Source: Streptomyces sp. CB01635
Lineage (GTDB): Bacteria; Actinomycetota; Actinomycetes; Streptomycetales; Streptomycetaceae
Length of the DNA: 64,000 bases
Reading direction: 5' to 3'
Assembly (NCBI RefSeq): GCF_002803065.1
Contig: NZ_NNBL01000001.1
Location: 284,734 to 348,733 of the forward strand
Shown piece by piece: positions 1 through 9,038 of this stretch. Position numbers and translations under genes: made by a program. The first letter of the stretch is position 1. Every line of letters begins with the position of its first letter. The notes under the pieces are model-generated. The model searched no databases. It was given only the letters and a program-made list of their open reading frames with translations, and was not told where the DNA came from.

Positions 1-90
1 TGATCCGTTCTGTCCCCGCCACTGTCCCTGCCCCTGGTCACCGGCGGCGGAAGGCCGAAAATCGCCTACCGATGGCTGTACCTCTTCGCC

Positions 91-141
91 CGTCAGGACT
101 CCTGCACCGCCGTTCAGGACTCGTGCATCGCCGTTCAGGAC
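91..141. repeat. Short tandem repeat, about 2.5 copies of a 20-21 bp unit
   Basis: Copies lie at 91-110, 111-131 and a partial copy at 132-141, sharing the core CGTTCAGGACTC followed by TGCA and CGC. The array ends exactly where the stop codon of the leftward DUF3000 gene begins. I see no gene in bases 1-141; the function is unknown and this may be simple slippage in a 3' untranslated region. Confidence 0.55.
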
Positions 142-816
142 CTACTTCTGCGGCCCCCGGCGCTGAGGCAGCGTCACCACGGACGCGTCCCCGGGACCGG
201 CCGGCGGCAGGCCCGCGATCTGGCTGAGGAGATCGCACCAGGCCGCCAGGTGCGAGGCCGTGTCCGGCACCCCGGCGGGCCCTTCACGCGGTGTCCACGA
301 GGCCCGGATCTCGATCTGCGACGCCGGCGCACGCTCACTGAGCCCGCCGAAGTAGTGCGAACTCGCCCGCGTCACCGTGCCGCTCGCCTCCCCGTACGAG
401 AGTCCCCGCCCCTGGAGCGCGCCCGTCAGCCACGACCAGCAGACCTCGGGGAGCAGGGGGTCCGCCGCCATCTCCGGCTCCAGCTCCGCCCGCACCAGCG
501 TCACCAGACGGAACGTCCCGTGCCACGCGTCGTGCCCCGCCGGGTCGTGCAGCAGGACGAGGCGGCCGTCCGCGAGGTCGTCGTCGCCGTCCACCACCGC
601 GGCCTCCAGCGCGTATGCGTGCGGCGCGAGGCGCTGGGGCGGCTTGGTCGGGTCCACCTCGATCTCCGGGCGCAGCCGTGCTCCCTGCAAGGCCTCGACC
701 GCCGCTCGGAACGGCGGTGGTGCCGAGTCCACCGGATCCATCGTCTTGCGCCCCTCCCGCTCCGATTCACTCATTCCCTCAGCGCCGTCCGACAGTCGTC
801 CCTCAGCCGCAGCCAT
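142..816 (-). CDS. DUF3000 domain-containing protein
   Basis: A 224-residue protein matching the actinobacterial DUF3000 family by its pattern: a core beginning PPPFRAAVEAL, then RLAPHAYALEA, a tryptophan-rich segment around CWSWLTGAL, and a C-terminal ASHLAAWCDLL helix. The biochemical function of the family is unknown. It is divergent from hemE with a 110-bp gap, an arrangement I remember as common in Streptomyces. The start is uncertain: the 816 start gives the N-terminus MAAAEGRLSDG, which looks conserved, but internal ATGs at 774 and 741 exist, and the latter has a GGGAGGGG ribosome-binding sequence upstream. Confidence 0.85.
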   Translation of the reverse strand: MAAAEGRLSDGAEGMSESEREGRKTMDPVDSAPPPFRAAVEALQGARLRPEIEVDPTKPPQRLAPHAYALEAAVVDGDDDLADGRLVLLHDPAGHDAWHGTFRLVTLVRAELEPEMAADPLLPEVCWSWLTGALQGRGLSYGEASGTVTRASSHYFGGLSERAPASQIEIRASWTPREGPAGVPDTASHLAAWCDLLSQIAGLPPAGPGDASVVTLPQRRGPQK

Positions 817-926
817 GCGGGGAAGATTAAGGGGAACGCGGCCTTCGCGCAGGGAGAGACACCCGGCACCTCCGCCCCGATGTCCCCGCGCCCGGCGGGG
901 TTCGCACCCGTGCGAGACTTTCCGAC

Positions 927-1994
927 GTGAGTGCCAACCTCCGCCCCACGGGCCAGCAGCCGACAGCGACGTACGAATCCGCCTTCCTCAAGGCGTGCCG
1001 GCGTGAGCCGGTGCCGCACACCCCGGTGTGGTTCATGCGGCAGGCCGGTCGTTCGCTGCCCGAGTACCTCAAGGTGCGCGAGGGCATTCCGATGCTCGAG
1101 TCCTGCATGATGCCCGAGCTCGTCGCCGAGATCACGATGCAGCCCGTGCGCCGCCACCACGTCGACGCGGCCATCTACTTCAGCGACATCGTCGTGCCGC
1201 TCAAGGCCATCGGCATCGACCTCGACATCAAGCCGGGCGTCGGTCCCGTCGTCGAGCAGCCCATCCGCTCGCGAGCCGACCTCGCGCGGCTGCGCGACCT
1301 CACGCCCGAGGACGTCTGGTACGTCACCGAGGCGATCGGTCTGCTGACGGCCGAGCTCGGCTCCACCCCCCTCATCGGTTTCGCGGGCGCGCCCTTCACC
1401 CTTGCGAGCTACCTCGTGGAGGGCGGTCCGTCCAAGAACCACGAGCACACCAAGGCGCTCATGTACGGCGACCCGCAGCTGTGGGCCGACCTGCTCGACC
1501 GCCTCGCCGAGATCACCTCCGCGTTCCTCAAGGTGCAGATCGAGGCGGGCGCCTCCGCAGTCCAGCTCTTCGACTCGTGGGTCGGCGCGCTCGCCCCCGC
1601 CGACTACCGGCGCTCCGTGATGCCCGCGTCGTCCAAGGTGTTCAAGGCCGTCGAGGAGTACGGCGTGCCGCGCATCCACTTCGGTGTCGGCACCGGCGAG
1701 CTCCTCGGTCTCATGGGCGAGGCCGGCGCCGACGTGGTCGGCGTCGACTGGCGCGTGCCGCTCGACGAGGCCGCGCGCCGCGTCGGCCCCGGCAAGGCGC
1801 TCCAGGGCAACATCGACCCGGCGGTCCTCTTCTCCACGCGGGAAGCGGTGGAGGCCAAGGCCCGCGAGGTGCTCGACGCGGCGGCGGACCTGGAGGGCCA
1901 CGTCTTCAACCTCGGCCACGGCGTGCCGCCCACCACCGACCCGGACTCCCTGTCGCGTCTCGTGGAGTACGTCCACACGCAGACCGCCCGCTAG
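927..1994 (+). CDS. hemE: Uroporphyrinogen decarboxylase
   Basis: Cytosolic enzyme that removes four acetate carboxyls from uroporphyrinogen III to give coproporphyrinogen III in heme synthesis. The 355-residue length fits the family. The signature VWFMRQAGRSLPEY lies near residues 34-47 and contains the conserved arginine region; GFAGAPFTLASYL near the middle is the second family signature, and FNLGHGVPP lies near the C-terminus. The start is GTG (MSANLRP) without a strong Shine-Dalgarno sequence. Later heme genes hemG and hemQ lie 3 kb downstream on the same strand but are separated by leftward genes, so they are not one operon. Confidence 0.97.
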   Translation: MSANLRPTGQQPTATYESAFLKACRREPVPHTPVWFMRQAGRSLPEYLKVREGIPMLESCMMPELVAEITMQPVRRHHVDAAIYFSDIVVPLKAIGIDLDIKPGVGPVVEQPIRSRADLARLRDLTPEDVWYVTEAIGLLTAELGSTPLIGFAGAPFTLASYLVEGGPSKNHEHTKALMYGDPQLWADLLDRLAEITSAFLKVQIEAGASAVQLFDSWVGALAPADYRRSVMPASSKVFKAVEEYGVPRIHFGVGTGELLGLMGEAGADVVGVDWRVPLDEAARRVGPGKALQGNIDPAVLFSTREAVEAKAREVLDAAADLEGHVFNLGHGVPPTTDPDSLSRLVEYVHTQTAR

Positions 1995-2008
1995 GGGTAG
2001 GCAGCCAC

Positions 2009-2032
2009 GGCGGGGTCCTGACCGACCCCGCC
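2009..2032 (+). terminator. GC-rich hairpin after hemE
   Basis: A perfect 9-bp inverted repeat, GGCGGGGTC and GACCCCGCC, with a 6-nt loop, starting 14 nt after the hemE stop codon. There is no T-tract, which is common for Streptomyces terminators. Likely hemE transcription end. Confidence 0.6.
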
Positions 2033-2130
2033 CCGCCGGACGGACAGCGCCGCCCCCTGAACGCAAGGCGCCCGCCGCGCGTACGTCATGCCGAGCAGTG
2101 TCCCGCCGCCCCAAGCGAGGAGACCAGCCC

Positions 2131-2487
2131 ATGACCGACCATCAGCCGGGTGCCCCCGTCCCTCCCCTCACCGCCCTGCCCGACGGTGAGGCCCAGCTCG
2201 CCGTCGTACTGCGCCTGACCTGGGAGGATCTGGCCGCGCTCGGTCAGGAGGCCGGCCGCATCGCCGCCCGCACGCACCGCCCGGTCACGCTCGACGAGGC
2301 CGTCAGCCACCGCCTGCGCACCCGCTTGCCCGCGGCCCACGCCAAACCTCCGCAGGCCACGGCCGCTTCCGCCCTGAGCGCGGCCACGCCCCGCACCCCC
2401 GGCGACCAGGCCCGCCAGGCCATAGAGAAGATCAACGGCACGTCCACCCCGATGCCGCCCACATCATCCGGCCCGGACGCGCCCTAG
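2131..2487 (+). CDS. Small hypothetical protein, possible regulator-like helix
   Basis: A 118-residue protein beginning MTDHQPGAPVPPL. The ATG is chosen because AGCGAGGAGA lies about 8 nt upstream; the reading frame is open much further left but that part overlaps hemE. The centre (LRLTWEDLAALGQEAGRIAARTHRP) looks helical; the C-terminal 40 residues are alanine/proline-rich and probably disordered. I do not recognise a family. Its TAG stop overlaps the TAG stop of the convergent flavoprotein gene through the shared palindrome CTAG at 2484-2487. Confidence 0.6.
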   Translation: MTDHQPGAPVPPLTALPDGEAQLAVVLRLTWEDLAALGQEAGRIAARTHRPVTLDEAVSHRLRTRLPAAHAKPPQATAASALSAATPRTPGDQARQAIEKINGTSTPMPPTSSGPDAP

Positions 2488-3863
2488 CCCCTGCGCACCG
2501 CCGCGCTCGACTTGCGGGCCGCCACCAGGACCGGGTCCCACACCGGTGAGAACGGCGGTGCGTAGCCGAGGTCGAGGGCCGTCATCTGGTCCACCGTCAT
2601 GCCCGCGGTCAGGGCGACCGCCGCGATGTCGACCCGCTTCGCGGCGCCCTCGCGGCCGACGATCTGCACGCCGAGCAGGCGGCCCGTGCGGCGCTCGGCG
2701 ATCATCTTCACCGTCATCGGGGCCGCGCCCGGGTAGTAGCCCGCGCGGCTCGTCGACTCGACCGTCGCGGACACGAACTGCAGACCGGCCCGCCGCGCGT
2801 CCTTCTCGCGCAGGCCCGTGCGCGCGATCTCCAGGTCGCACACCTTGCTCACCGCCGTCCCGACGACGCCCGGGAACGTCGCGTAACCGCCGCCCGCGTT
2901 CATGCCGATGACCTGCCCGTGCTTGTTGGCGTGCGTGCCGAGCGCGATGTGGCGCTCGCGGCCCGAGACCAGGTCGAGGACCTCCACGCAGTCCCCGCCC
3001 GCCCAGATGTTCTCGTGGCCGCGCACGCGCATGGCCAGATCGGTGAGGAGCCCGCCGTGCTCGCCCAGGGGGAGCCCCGCGGCGCGCGCCAGCGCGGTCT
3101 CCGGGCGGACGCCGATGCCCAGGACGACGACGTCCGCCGGATACTCGTCGGCGGTCGTCGCCACCGCCCGCGCCCGCCCGTCGCCGTCCGTGAGGATCTT
3201 GGTGACCTCGGCGTCGTCGACCATGGTGATGCCCATGGCGGTCATCGACTCGTGGACCAGGCGGCCCATGTCGGGGTCGAGCGTCGACATCGGCTCCGGC
3301 CCGCGGTTGACGACCGTGACCTCGTATCCGCGGCGGATCAGCGCCTCCGCCATCTCGACGCCGATGTAGCCCGCGCCGACGACGACGGCCCGCCGCCCCT
3401 GCGTCGCGGCGAGCGTGTCGAGCAGTGCCTGGCCGTCGTCGAGGGTCTGCACGCCGTGCACGCCCGGCGCGTCGATCCCGGGAATCCGCGGCCGCACCGG
3501 CCGGGCACCCGTAGCGATCACGAGCTTGTCGTACGAGGTCCAGGCATCCGTCCCCGTGTCGAGCGCGCGTGACCTCACCCGTCCGCCCTCGACGTCGAGT
3601 TCGGTCACCTCCGTGCGCATGCGCAGGTCGATGGACCGCTCCCGGTGCTCCTCGGGCGTGCGCGCGATCAGCTCGTCGCGCCCTTCCACCTCGCCACCGA
3701 CCCAGTACGGGATGCCGCACGCCGAGTACGAGGAGAAGTGCCCCCGCTCGAAGGCCACGATCTCCAGCTCGTCGGGGCCGCGCATCCTGCGGGCCTGCGA
3801 CGCGGCGGACATGCCCGCCGCGTCGCCGCCGATGACCACCAGTCGCTCACGTGTAGGGCTCAT
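2484..3863 (-). CDS. FAD-dependent pyridine nucleotide-disulfide oxidoreductase, CoA-disulfide reductase-like
   Basis: A 459-residue flavoprotein. An N-terminal dinucleotide motif (VVIGGDAAGMSAASQARR) binds FAD; SACGIPY places a single redox cysteine near residue 49, the hallmark of CoA-disulfide reductases, NADH oxidases and NADH peroxidases; VVGAGYIGVEMAEAL near residue 160 binds NAD(P)H. The C-terminal dimerisation region with QIVGREGAAKRVD is typical of the group. Substrate cannot be decided from sequence; CoA-disulfide or persulfide reduction fits best. The ATG at 3863 is chosen over a TTG at 3872. It is tail-to-tail with the small gene on its left. Confidence 0.88.
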   Translation of the reverse strand: MSPTRERLVVIGGDAAGMSAASQARRMRGPDELEIVAFERGHFSSYSACGIPYWVGGEVEGRDELIARTPEEHRERSIDLRMRTEVTELDVEGGRVRSRALDTGTDAWTSYDKLVIATGARPVRPRIPGIDAPGVHGVQTLDDGQALLDTLAATQGRRAVVVGAGYIGVEMAEALIRRGYEVTVVNRGPEPMSTLDPDMGRLVHESMTAMGITMVDDAEVTKILTDGDGRARAVATTADEYPADVVVLGIGVRPETALARAAGLPLGEHGGLLTDLAMRVRGHENIWAGGDCVEVLDLVSGRERHIALGTHANKHGQVIGMNAGGGYATFPGVVGTAVSKVCDLEIARTGLREKDARRAGLQFVSATVESTSRAGYYPGAAPMTVKMIAERRTGRLLGVQIVGREGAAKRVDIAAVALTAGMTVDQMTALDLGYAPPFSPVWDPVLVAARKSSAAVRRG

Positions 3864-3890
3864 GCCCACCAAACTACGTCCGTGCCCCCG

Positions 3891-4883
3891 TCACTCCTCC
3901 TCGCCCCGCTCCCCGGCCGGCGGATGCGCGGGCAGCGGGCCGAGCGCCGTCGTCAACGGCTGTGGGGCAGTGGTGGCCCTGCGCGGCAGCCGCGGACGCA
4001 CCAGGCGCAGCCACAGGAAGACCAGCAGGCCGCCCACCACGGCGAACGGCAGCACGGCGCCGATGGCCACCGCGACCCAGCGCAGCATTGTCACGAACGC
4101 TCCCCAGCCACCCGCGACCGCGTCGGTGAACCCCGGGTCGTCGTCCTTGTGCCCCGCCGGTTTCACCGGGGTCTCGGTCAGTGACAGCGTGATCGTCGCG
4201 AGGCTCGTGCGGTCCTTGAGGGACGCCTGCTGCGCGAGCAGGGCCTCCAGATCGGACTCGCGGGTGCTCAACTCCCCTTCCAGGGCGACCACATCGCTCA
4301 GCTTCGTCGCCTTGTCCATCAGCTCGCGCACCCGCGCCACGCTCGCCCGCTGCGACTTGACGCGGCTCTCCACGTCGACGACCTGGTCGGTGACGTCCTG
4401 CGCCTTCACGTTCCGCTCGATGAGCCGGCCCGAGCCCGCGAGGTCCGAGAGGACCTGCTCGTAGCGCTCCTGCGGCACGCGCAGGACGACACGGGAACGC
4501 TCATGTCCCCTGCCGTCGCGGTCGGTCGACTCGTTGCCGACGATGCCGCCCGCGTCCTCGGCCGCCGTGCGTGCCTGGTCGAGCGCCTGCGGGACGTCCT
4601 TGACCTGCACGGTGAGCGTCGCCGTGCGGATGATGTGGACGCCGGCGAGCTTGGGCGGCTCGCGTCGGGACGACTTCGCGTCCGACTGACCCCCGCCGGC
4701 CTCCTTCGCGGAGCCCTGGTCCGAGGCGGCCGCCTCGCCGCCCGCGGCCTTGGCGGAGTCCCCGCTGTCCGAGGCGCCGGCGCTGCACCCCGTGAGCGCC
4801 AGCGCCGCCACGAGCAGGACGGCGCCGGCCGCCCGCATCCCGCGGCGCCCCGGCCGCTTTCCTGTGGTGCCTGATATCCGCAT
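3891..4883 (-). CDS. DUF4349 domain-containing lipoprotein
   Basis: A 330-residue predicted lipoprotein. The start MRISGTTGKRP at 4883 is preceded by AAGGGG. The signal peptide ends in a lipobox (ALTGC, cysteine at residue 33). A disordered Ser/Gly/Ala linker follows, then the DUF4349 module: a beta strand region IIRTATLTVQVKDVPQAL, a coiled-coil stretch around VESRVKSQRASVARVREL, and a beta segment SLATITLSL. One transmembrane helix (about residues 270-300, FAVVGGLLVFLWLRL) leads to a basic tail, so both ends are membrane-associated. Function is unknown; other DUF4349 proteins are envelope proteins with a coiled coil. Confidence 0.85.
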   Translation of the reverse strand: MRISGTTGKRPGRRGMRAAGAVLLVAALALTGCSAGASDSGDSAKAAGGEAAASDQGSAKEAGGGQSDAKSSRREPPKLAGVHIIRTATLTVQVKDVPQALDQARTAAEDAGGIVGNESTDRDGRGHERSRVVLRVPQERYEQVLSDLAGSGRLIERNVKAQDVTDQVVDVESRVKSQRASVARVRELMDKATKLSDVVALEGELSTRESDLEALLAQQASLKDRTSLATITLSLTETPVKPAGHKDDDPGFTDAVAGGWGAFVTMLRWVAVAIGAVLPFAVVGGLLVFLWLRLVRPRLPRRATTAPQPLTTALGPLPAHPPAGERGEEE

Positions 4884-5030
4884 CGACGTACCCCTTGAGG
4901 TTGAGTGGGACGGCCGGCCAAGGACAGGTCCTGGCCGCTTCCTTTGACGGTCCGCCGGCCCTTTTCGGTGGTTGCCGGGTGGTCCCGATGCGGTCACGGT
5001 CGGGACTCGCCGGTCTGAGACAGTGGGGCC

Positions 5031-6497
5031 ATGCGCGAAGCGGACACAGGTACGGGAACGGGACAGGCCCCGAGGGCGGTCGTCATCGGCGGTGGCATCG
5101 CGGGGCTAGCCGCGGCTCACCGGCTGCTCGCGGCGGGCGCGCAGGTCACCGTCCTGGAGGCGTCGGGCCGGCTCGGCGGCAAGCTGCGCGCCGGTGAGAT
5201 CGCGGGTGTACGGGTCGATCTCGGCGCCGAGTCGATGCTCGCCCGGCGCCCCGAGGCCGTGGACCTCGCCCGCGAGGTCGGGCTCGGAGACCGGCTCCAG
5301 CCGCCGGGCACGGCGACGGCCTCGCTCTGGACCAGGGGCGCGCTGCGCCCGATGCCCAAGGGCCATGTGATGGGCGTCCCCGGCACCGCCGCCGCACTCT
5401 CCGGGGTCCTGTCCGACGAGGGCCTCGCCCGCATCGAGCAGGACCGCGAGCTGCCCGCCACCGAGTTCGGCGACGACGTCGCCGTCGGCGCGTACGTCGC
5501 CGAGCGCCTCGGCCGCGAGGTCGTCGACCGGCTCGTGGAGCCGCTGCTCGGCGGCGTCTACGCGGGCGACGCGTACCGCATCTCGATGCGCAGCGCCGTC
5601 CCCCAGCTCTTCGAGGAGGCCCGCAGCCACCGCTCCCTGACCGAGGCCGTCCGCGCGATCCAGGAGCGCGCGGCGCGGAACCAGCAGACCGGCCCCGTCT
5701 TCATGGGCATCGAGGGCGGCATCGGACAGCTCCCGCTCGCCGTCGCCGACTCGGTGCGCGCGCGGGGCGGCGAGATCCTCCTCGACAGCCCCGCCCACGG
5801 ACTGCGCCGCACCCCCGACGGCTGGGAGGTCCGGGTCGACGACCGGGTCATCGAGGCCGACGCCGTCGTCCTCGCCGTTCCCGCGCAGCAGGCCGCCTGG
5901 CTCCTCGACACCGAGTCGCCGGCCGCCGCCGCCGAGCTGCGCACCGTCGAGTACGCGTCGATGGCCCTGATCACCCTCGCGTTCCGGCGCGACGAGGCGC
6001 ACCTGCCCGAGGGCTCCGGCTTCCTCGTGCCGCCGGTCGACGGCCACACGATCAAGGCGTCCACGTTCGCCTCGAACAAGTGGGGGTGGATCGCGGCCGA
6101 GGACCCCGGCCTGGTCGTCGTACGCACCTCCGTGGGCCGCTACCAGGACGAGAAGGACCTCGCGCGCGACGACGACGGGCTCGTCGAGGTGTCGCGCCAC
6201 GACCTGCGGGAGGCCACCGGGCTGAGTGCCACGCCCGTCGCCACGCGCGTCACGCGCTGGCACGAGGGCCTGCCCCAGTACCCCGTCGGCCACCACGCGC
6301 GCGTGGCGCGGATCCGCGGCCACGTCGCCAAGATCCCCGGACTTGCCGTGTGCGGAGCGGCGTACGACGGCGTCGGCATCCCGGCCTGCGTCGCGAGCGC
6401 CTACGCCGCCGTCGACCAGCTGGACGGCGACCTGACCGGCGTGGAGGAGCTCACCGCGAACCCGGTGCAGAGTCTGCACGGCGGCGCGGGAGAATAG
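5031..6497 (+). CDS. hemG: Coproporphyrinogen III/protoporphyrinogen oxidase, HemY type
   Basis: A 488-residue FAD-dependent amine-oxidase-fold enzyme. The dinucleotide motif [16 protein letters not shown] lies at residues 17-32; [15 protein letters not shown] and LLGGVYAGD are typical of HemY proteins, and the C-terminal [18 protein letters not shown] is the second FAD-contact signature. In Actinobacteria, enzymes of this type chiefly oxidise coproporphyrinogen III to coproporphyrin III (CgoX activity), feeding ferrochelatase and HemQ. The next gene, hemQ, starts 4 nt after the stop, so the two are almost certainly co-transcribed, which supports this role. No ferrochelatase gene lies in the window. 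Confidence 0.95.
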   Translation: MREADTGTGTGQAPRAVVIGGGIAGLAAAHRLLAAGAQVTVLEASGRLGGKLRAGEIAGVRVDLGAESMLARRPEAVDLAREVGLGDRLQPPGTATASLWTRGALRPMPKGHVMGVPGTAAALSGVLSDEGLARIEQDRELPATEFGDDVAVGAYVAERLGREVVDRLVEPLLGGVYAGDAYRISMRSAVPQLFEEARSHRSLTEAVRAIQERAARNQQTGPVFMGIEGGIGQLPLAVADSVRARGGEILLDSPAHGLRRTPDGWEVRVDDRVIEADAVVLAVPAQQAAWLLDTESPAAAAELRTVEYASMALITLAFRRDEAHLPEGSGFLVPPVDGHTIKASTFASNKWGWIAAEDPGLVVVRTSVGRYQDEKDLARDDDGLVEVSRHDLREATGLSATPVATRVTRWHEGLPQYPVGHHARVARIRGHVAKIPGLAVCGAAYDGVGIPACVASAYAAVDQLDGDLTGVEELTANPVQSLHGGAGE

Positions 6498-6501
6498 CCC
6501 T

Positions 6502-7221
6502 ATGAGTGACGACGCCCCCGCCAAGATCCCGAACGCAGGCAAGAAGGCCAAGGACCTCAATGAGGTCATCCGCTACACCCTGTGGTCCGTCTTCAAGCTC
6601 CGAGACGTCCTCCCCGAGGACCGGGCCGGCTACGCCGACGAGGTCCAGGAGCTCTTCGACCAGCTCGCCGCGAAGGACGTGACGGTCCGCGGCACGTACG
6701 ACGTGTCGGGCCTGCGCGCGGACGCCGACGTCATGGTCTGGTGGCACGCGGAGACCGCGGACCAGCTCCAGGAGGCGTACAACCTCTTCCGCCGCACGAA
6801 GCTGGGGCGCGCCCTCGAGCCGGTCTGGTCGAACATGGCGCTGCACCGCCCCGCCGAGTTCAACCGCTCGCACATCCCGGCCTTCCTCGCCGACGAGACG
6901 CCCCGCAACTACGTGAGCGTCTATCCGTTCGTGCGCTCCTACGACTGGTACCTGCTGCCCGACGAGGACCGCCGCCGCATGCTCGCGGACCACGGCAAGA
7001 TGGCCCGCGGCTACCCGGACGTCCGCGCCAACACCGTCGCCTCGTTCTCGCTGGGCGACTACGAGTGGCTCCTCGCCTTCGAGGCCGACGAGCTGTACCG
7101 CATCGTCGACCTGATGCGTCACCTGCGCGCCTCCGAGGCTCGTATGCACGTCCGCGAGGAGGTCCCGTTCTACACGGGCCGCCGCAAGAGCGTCGCCGAA
7201 CTGGTCGAGGGTCTCGCGTAG
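6502..7221 (+). CDS. hemQ: Coproheme decarboxylase (hydrogen peroxide-dependent heme synthase)
   Basis: A 239-residue chlorite-dismutase-family protein. It converts iron-coproporphyrin III to heme b by two oxidative decarboxylations, the last step of the coproporphyrin-dependent pathway. Features include the N-terminal [29 protein letters not shown], and the strongly conserved [18 protein letters not shown] followed by [15 protein letters not shown], which forms the porphyrin pocket; the end [16 protein letters not shown] is typical. It is tightly coupled to hemG (4-nt gap) and followed by a strong terminator hairpin. Confidence 0.97.
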   Translation: MSDDAPAKIPNAGKKAKDLNEVIRYTLWSVFKLRDVLPEDRAGYADEVQELFDQLAAKDVTVRGTYDVSGLRADADVMVWWHAETADQLQEAYNLFRRTKLGRALEPVWSNMALHRPAEFNRSHIPAFLADETPRNYVSVYPFVRSYDWYLLPDEDRRRMLADHGKMARGYPDVRANTVASFSLGDYEWLLAFEADELYRIVDLMRHLRASEARMHVREEVPFYTGRRKSVAELVEGLA

Positions 7222-7237
7222 TTCGCACCCGGTCCGC

Positions 7238-7283
7238 ACGCGAAGGGGCCGACCGGTTGGACGACCGGTCGGCCCCTTCGCGT
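7238..7283. terminator. Strong bidirectional terminator hairpin
   Basis: Arms 7238-7257 and 7264-7283 are a perfect 20-bp inverted repeat with a 6-nt loop (TGGACG). It sits between the stop of hemQ (7221) and the stop of the convergent hydrolase gene (7297), so it can end transcription from both sides. Confidence 0.92.
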
Positions 7284-7296
7284 TCCGTGCCGGCCG

Positions 7297-8889
7297 TCAG
7301 TCCACGGCGAGCGGCGCCGGTTCGGGGTGCGGGGCGCAGGACGCGGCGCGGGTCACCGGGACCCGCCCCTCCATCAGATACGCGTCGAGGTGGCTGTTCA
7401 CGCACTTGTTCGGGCCGGCGGCGATGCCGTGGGTGCCCGCGCCGCGCTCCGTGACCAGGACCGACCCCGGAAGCCTGCGCCACAGCTCACGGGCGCCCTC
7501 GTACGGGGTGGCCGCGTCCCGCTCGGCGGCCAGGATCAGGGTCGCAGGCAGCGCGCCGGGGGCGGTCCGTACGTCGACGGGGCGCTGGCGCGGGGCGGGC
7601 CAGTACGCGCAGGGCAGGTTCATCCAGGCGTTGTCCCACGTCTCGAACGGGGCGTGGCGCGCGAGCTCGGTGTTGTCGCGGTCCCAGACGCGGAAGTCGG
7701 TGGGCCACGCCGAGTCGTTGCACTCGACGGCCGTGTAGACGGCGGCGCTGTTCTCGTTCTCGGTGGCCGCCGCGGTCTGCGGCGCGGCCTGCTCGGTGAG
7801 CGGCTTCGGATTGCCCTTCAGATACTCGGACAGCGCGGACGCCCGCATCGCCCAGTAGTCGTCGTAGTACCCGGCCTGGAGGTATGCGGCCTGGAGCTGG
7901 CCGGGGCCGACGGTGCCGCCCACCGGCTCGCTCGCGAGCCGCGCCCTGACCTTCTCGTAGCTCTGCTGTACATCGGCGGCGGTCGCGCCCAGGTGGTACG
8001 TCTTGTCGTGCTTGGCCACCCACCGCCGGAAGTCCGCCCAGCGCCGCTCGAAGGCCACCGACTGCACGAGGTTGTTGGTGTACCAGATCTGCTTCGGGTC
8101 GGGGTTCACGGCCGAGTCGAAGACCATGCGGCGCACATGCGTGGGGAAGAGCGTCGCGTACACGGCCCCGAAGTACGTGCCGTACGACGACCCCATGAAG
8201 TTCAGCTTCCGCTCGCCGAGCCCGGCGCGCAGCACGTCCAGGTCGCGGGCGTTGTTGAGCGTCGTGTAGTGCCGCAGCGCGCCCCCGGCGTTCTTCGCGC
8301 ACCCCCGCGCGTAAGCCTTGGCCTGCGCGATCCGCTCCAGCTTGTACGAGGCGGAGGGGTGCGTCGGCGCCTGCGTGGGGGCCTTCGCGAACCGCTTCGG
8401 GTCCGCGCAGGAAAGCGGGGCCGAGCGGCCGACGCCGCGCGGCGCGTAGCCGACGAGGTCGTACGCGGAGGCGATGCGCTTCCACTGCGGCATCAGCCCG
8501 ACGAGCGGGAAGTACATGCCGGACGCGCCCGGGCCGCCCGGGTTGAAGACGACGGAGCCCTGCCTGCGGACCGGCCTGCCGCCCTTCGGCGCCGTCGTGC
8601 CGGTGGCCTTCACGCGGCTGACGGTGAGCTTGATCTGCTTGCCGTCGGGGTGGGCGTAGTCGAGGGGGACGGAGACCGTGCCGCACTTGATGTAGTCCGG
8701 GAGGTGCTCCGCGGCGGCGCAGGCGCCGAAGGTGATTCCGGAGACCGCGGCGCGGGCGGCGGCGACGGATGTGCCGCGCAGCTCGGCGGTGTCGGGCGGG
8801 GTCTGGGTGTCGGCGCGGCCGGGGGCGGCGACGAGGGCGGTCAGGACCAGGGATCCGGCGGCCGCGTAGACGGCGGGGGCTGCTCTCAT
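7297..8889 (-). CDS. Secreted alpha/beta hydrolase, tripeptidyl aminopeptidase family
   Basis: A 530-residue exported hydrolase. The start MRAAPAVYAAAGS at 8889 is preceded by AGAAGAG and yields a Sec signal peptide ending near APGRADT. The fold shows the oxyanion region FNPGGPGASGMYF, the nucleophile elbow MGSSYGTYFGA near residue 230, the acid in ILAAERDAATPYEGA and the histidine in GAGTHGIAAG. The C-terminal TAP-like domain includes GPNKCVN. The family includes Streptomyces SlpD/SlpE and Tap proteases that remove short peptides from the N-terminus of proteins, so extracellular peptidase activity is likely. It shares a terminator with hemQ. Confidence 0.9.
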   Translation of the reverse strand: MRAAPAVYAAAGSLVLTALVAAPGRADTQTPPDTAELRGTSVAAARAAVSGITFGACAAAEHLPDYIKCGTVSVPLDYAHPDGKQIKLTVSRVKATGTTAPKGGRPVRRQGSVVFNPGGPGASGMYFPLVGLMPQWKRIASAYDLVGYAPRGVGRSAPLSCADPKRFAKAPTQAPTHPSASYKLERIAQAKAYARGCAKNAGGALRHYTTLNNARDLDVLRAGLGERKLNFMGSSYGTYFGAVYATLFPTHVRRMVFDSAVNPDPKQIWYTNNLVQSVAFERRWADFRRWVAKHDKTYHLGATAADVQQSYEKVRARLASEPVGGTVGPGQLQAAYLQAGYYDDYWAMRASALSEYLKGNPKPLTEQAAPQTAAATENENSAAVYTAVECNDSAWPTDFRVWDRDNTELARHAPFETWDNAWMNLPCAYWPAPRQRPVDVRTAPGALPATLILAAERDAATPYEGARELWRRLPGSVLVTERGAGTHGIAAGPNKCVNSHLDAYLMEGRVPVTRAASCAPHPEPAPLAVD

Positions 8890-9038
8890 CGCTCTTCTGG
8901 GTCCCTTTCGTCCGGCCCTCGTGCGGCCGTTTCGCGCGGCCTTCGGGGCTGTCACCCGCCTGCCGGGAGCAGACGCGAACAAAGGGGATACTTCGTGCGG
9001 CAGTTGACGAAGTAAAGCACCGGCCTGCCGGTGTCGGC

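Noticed and set aside
771..2132. Minus-strand frame over hemE
   Set aside because: Antisense shadow of hemE; no domain.
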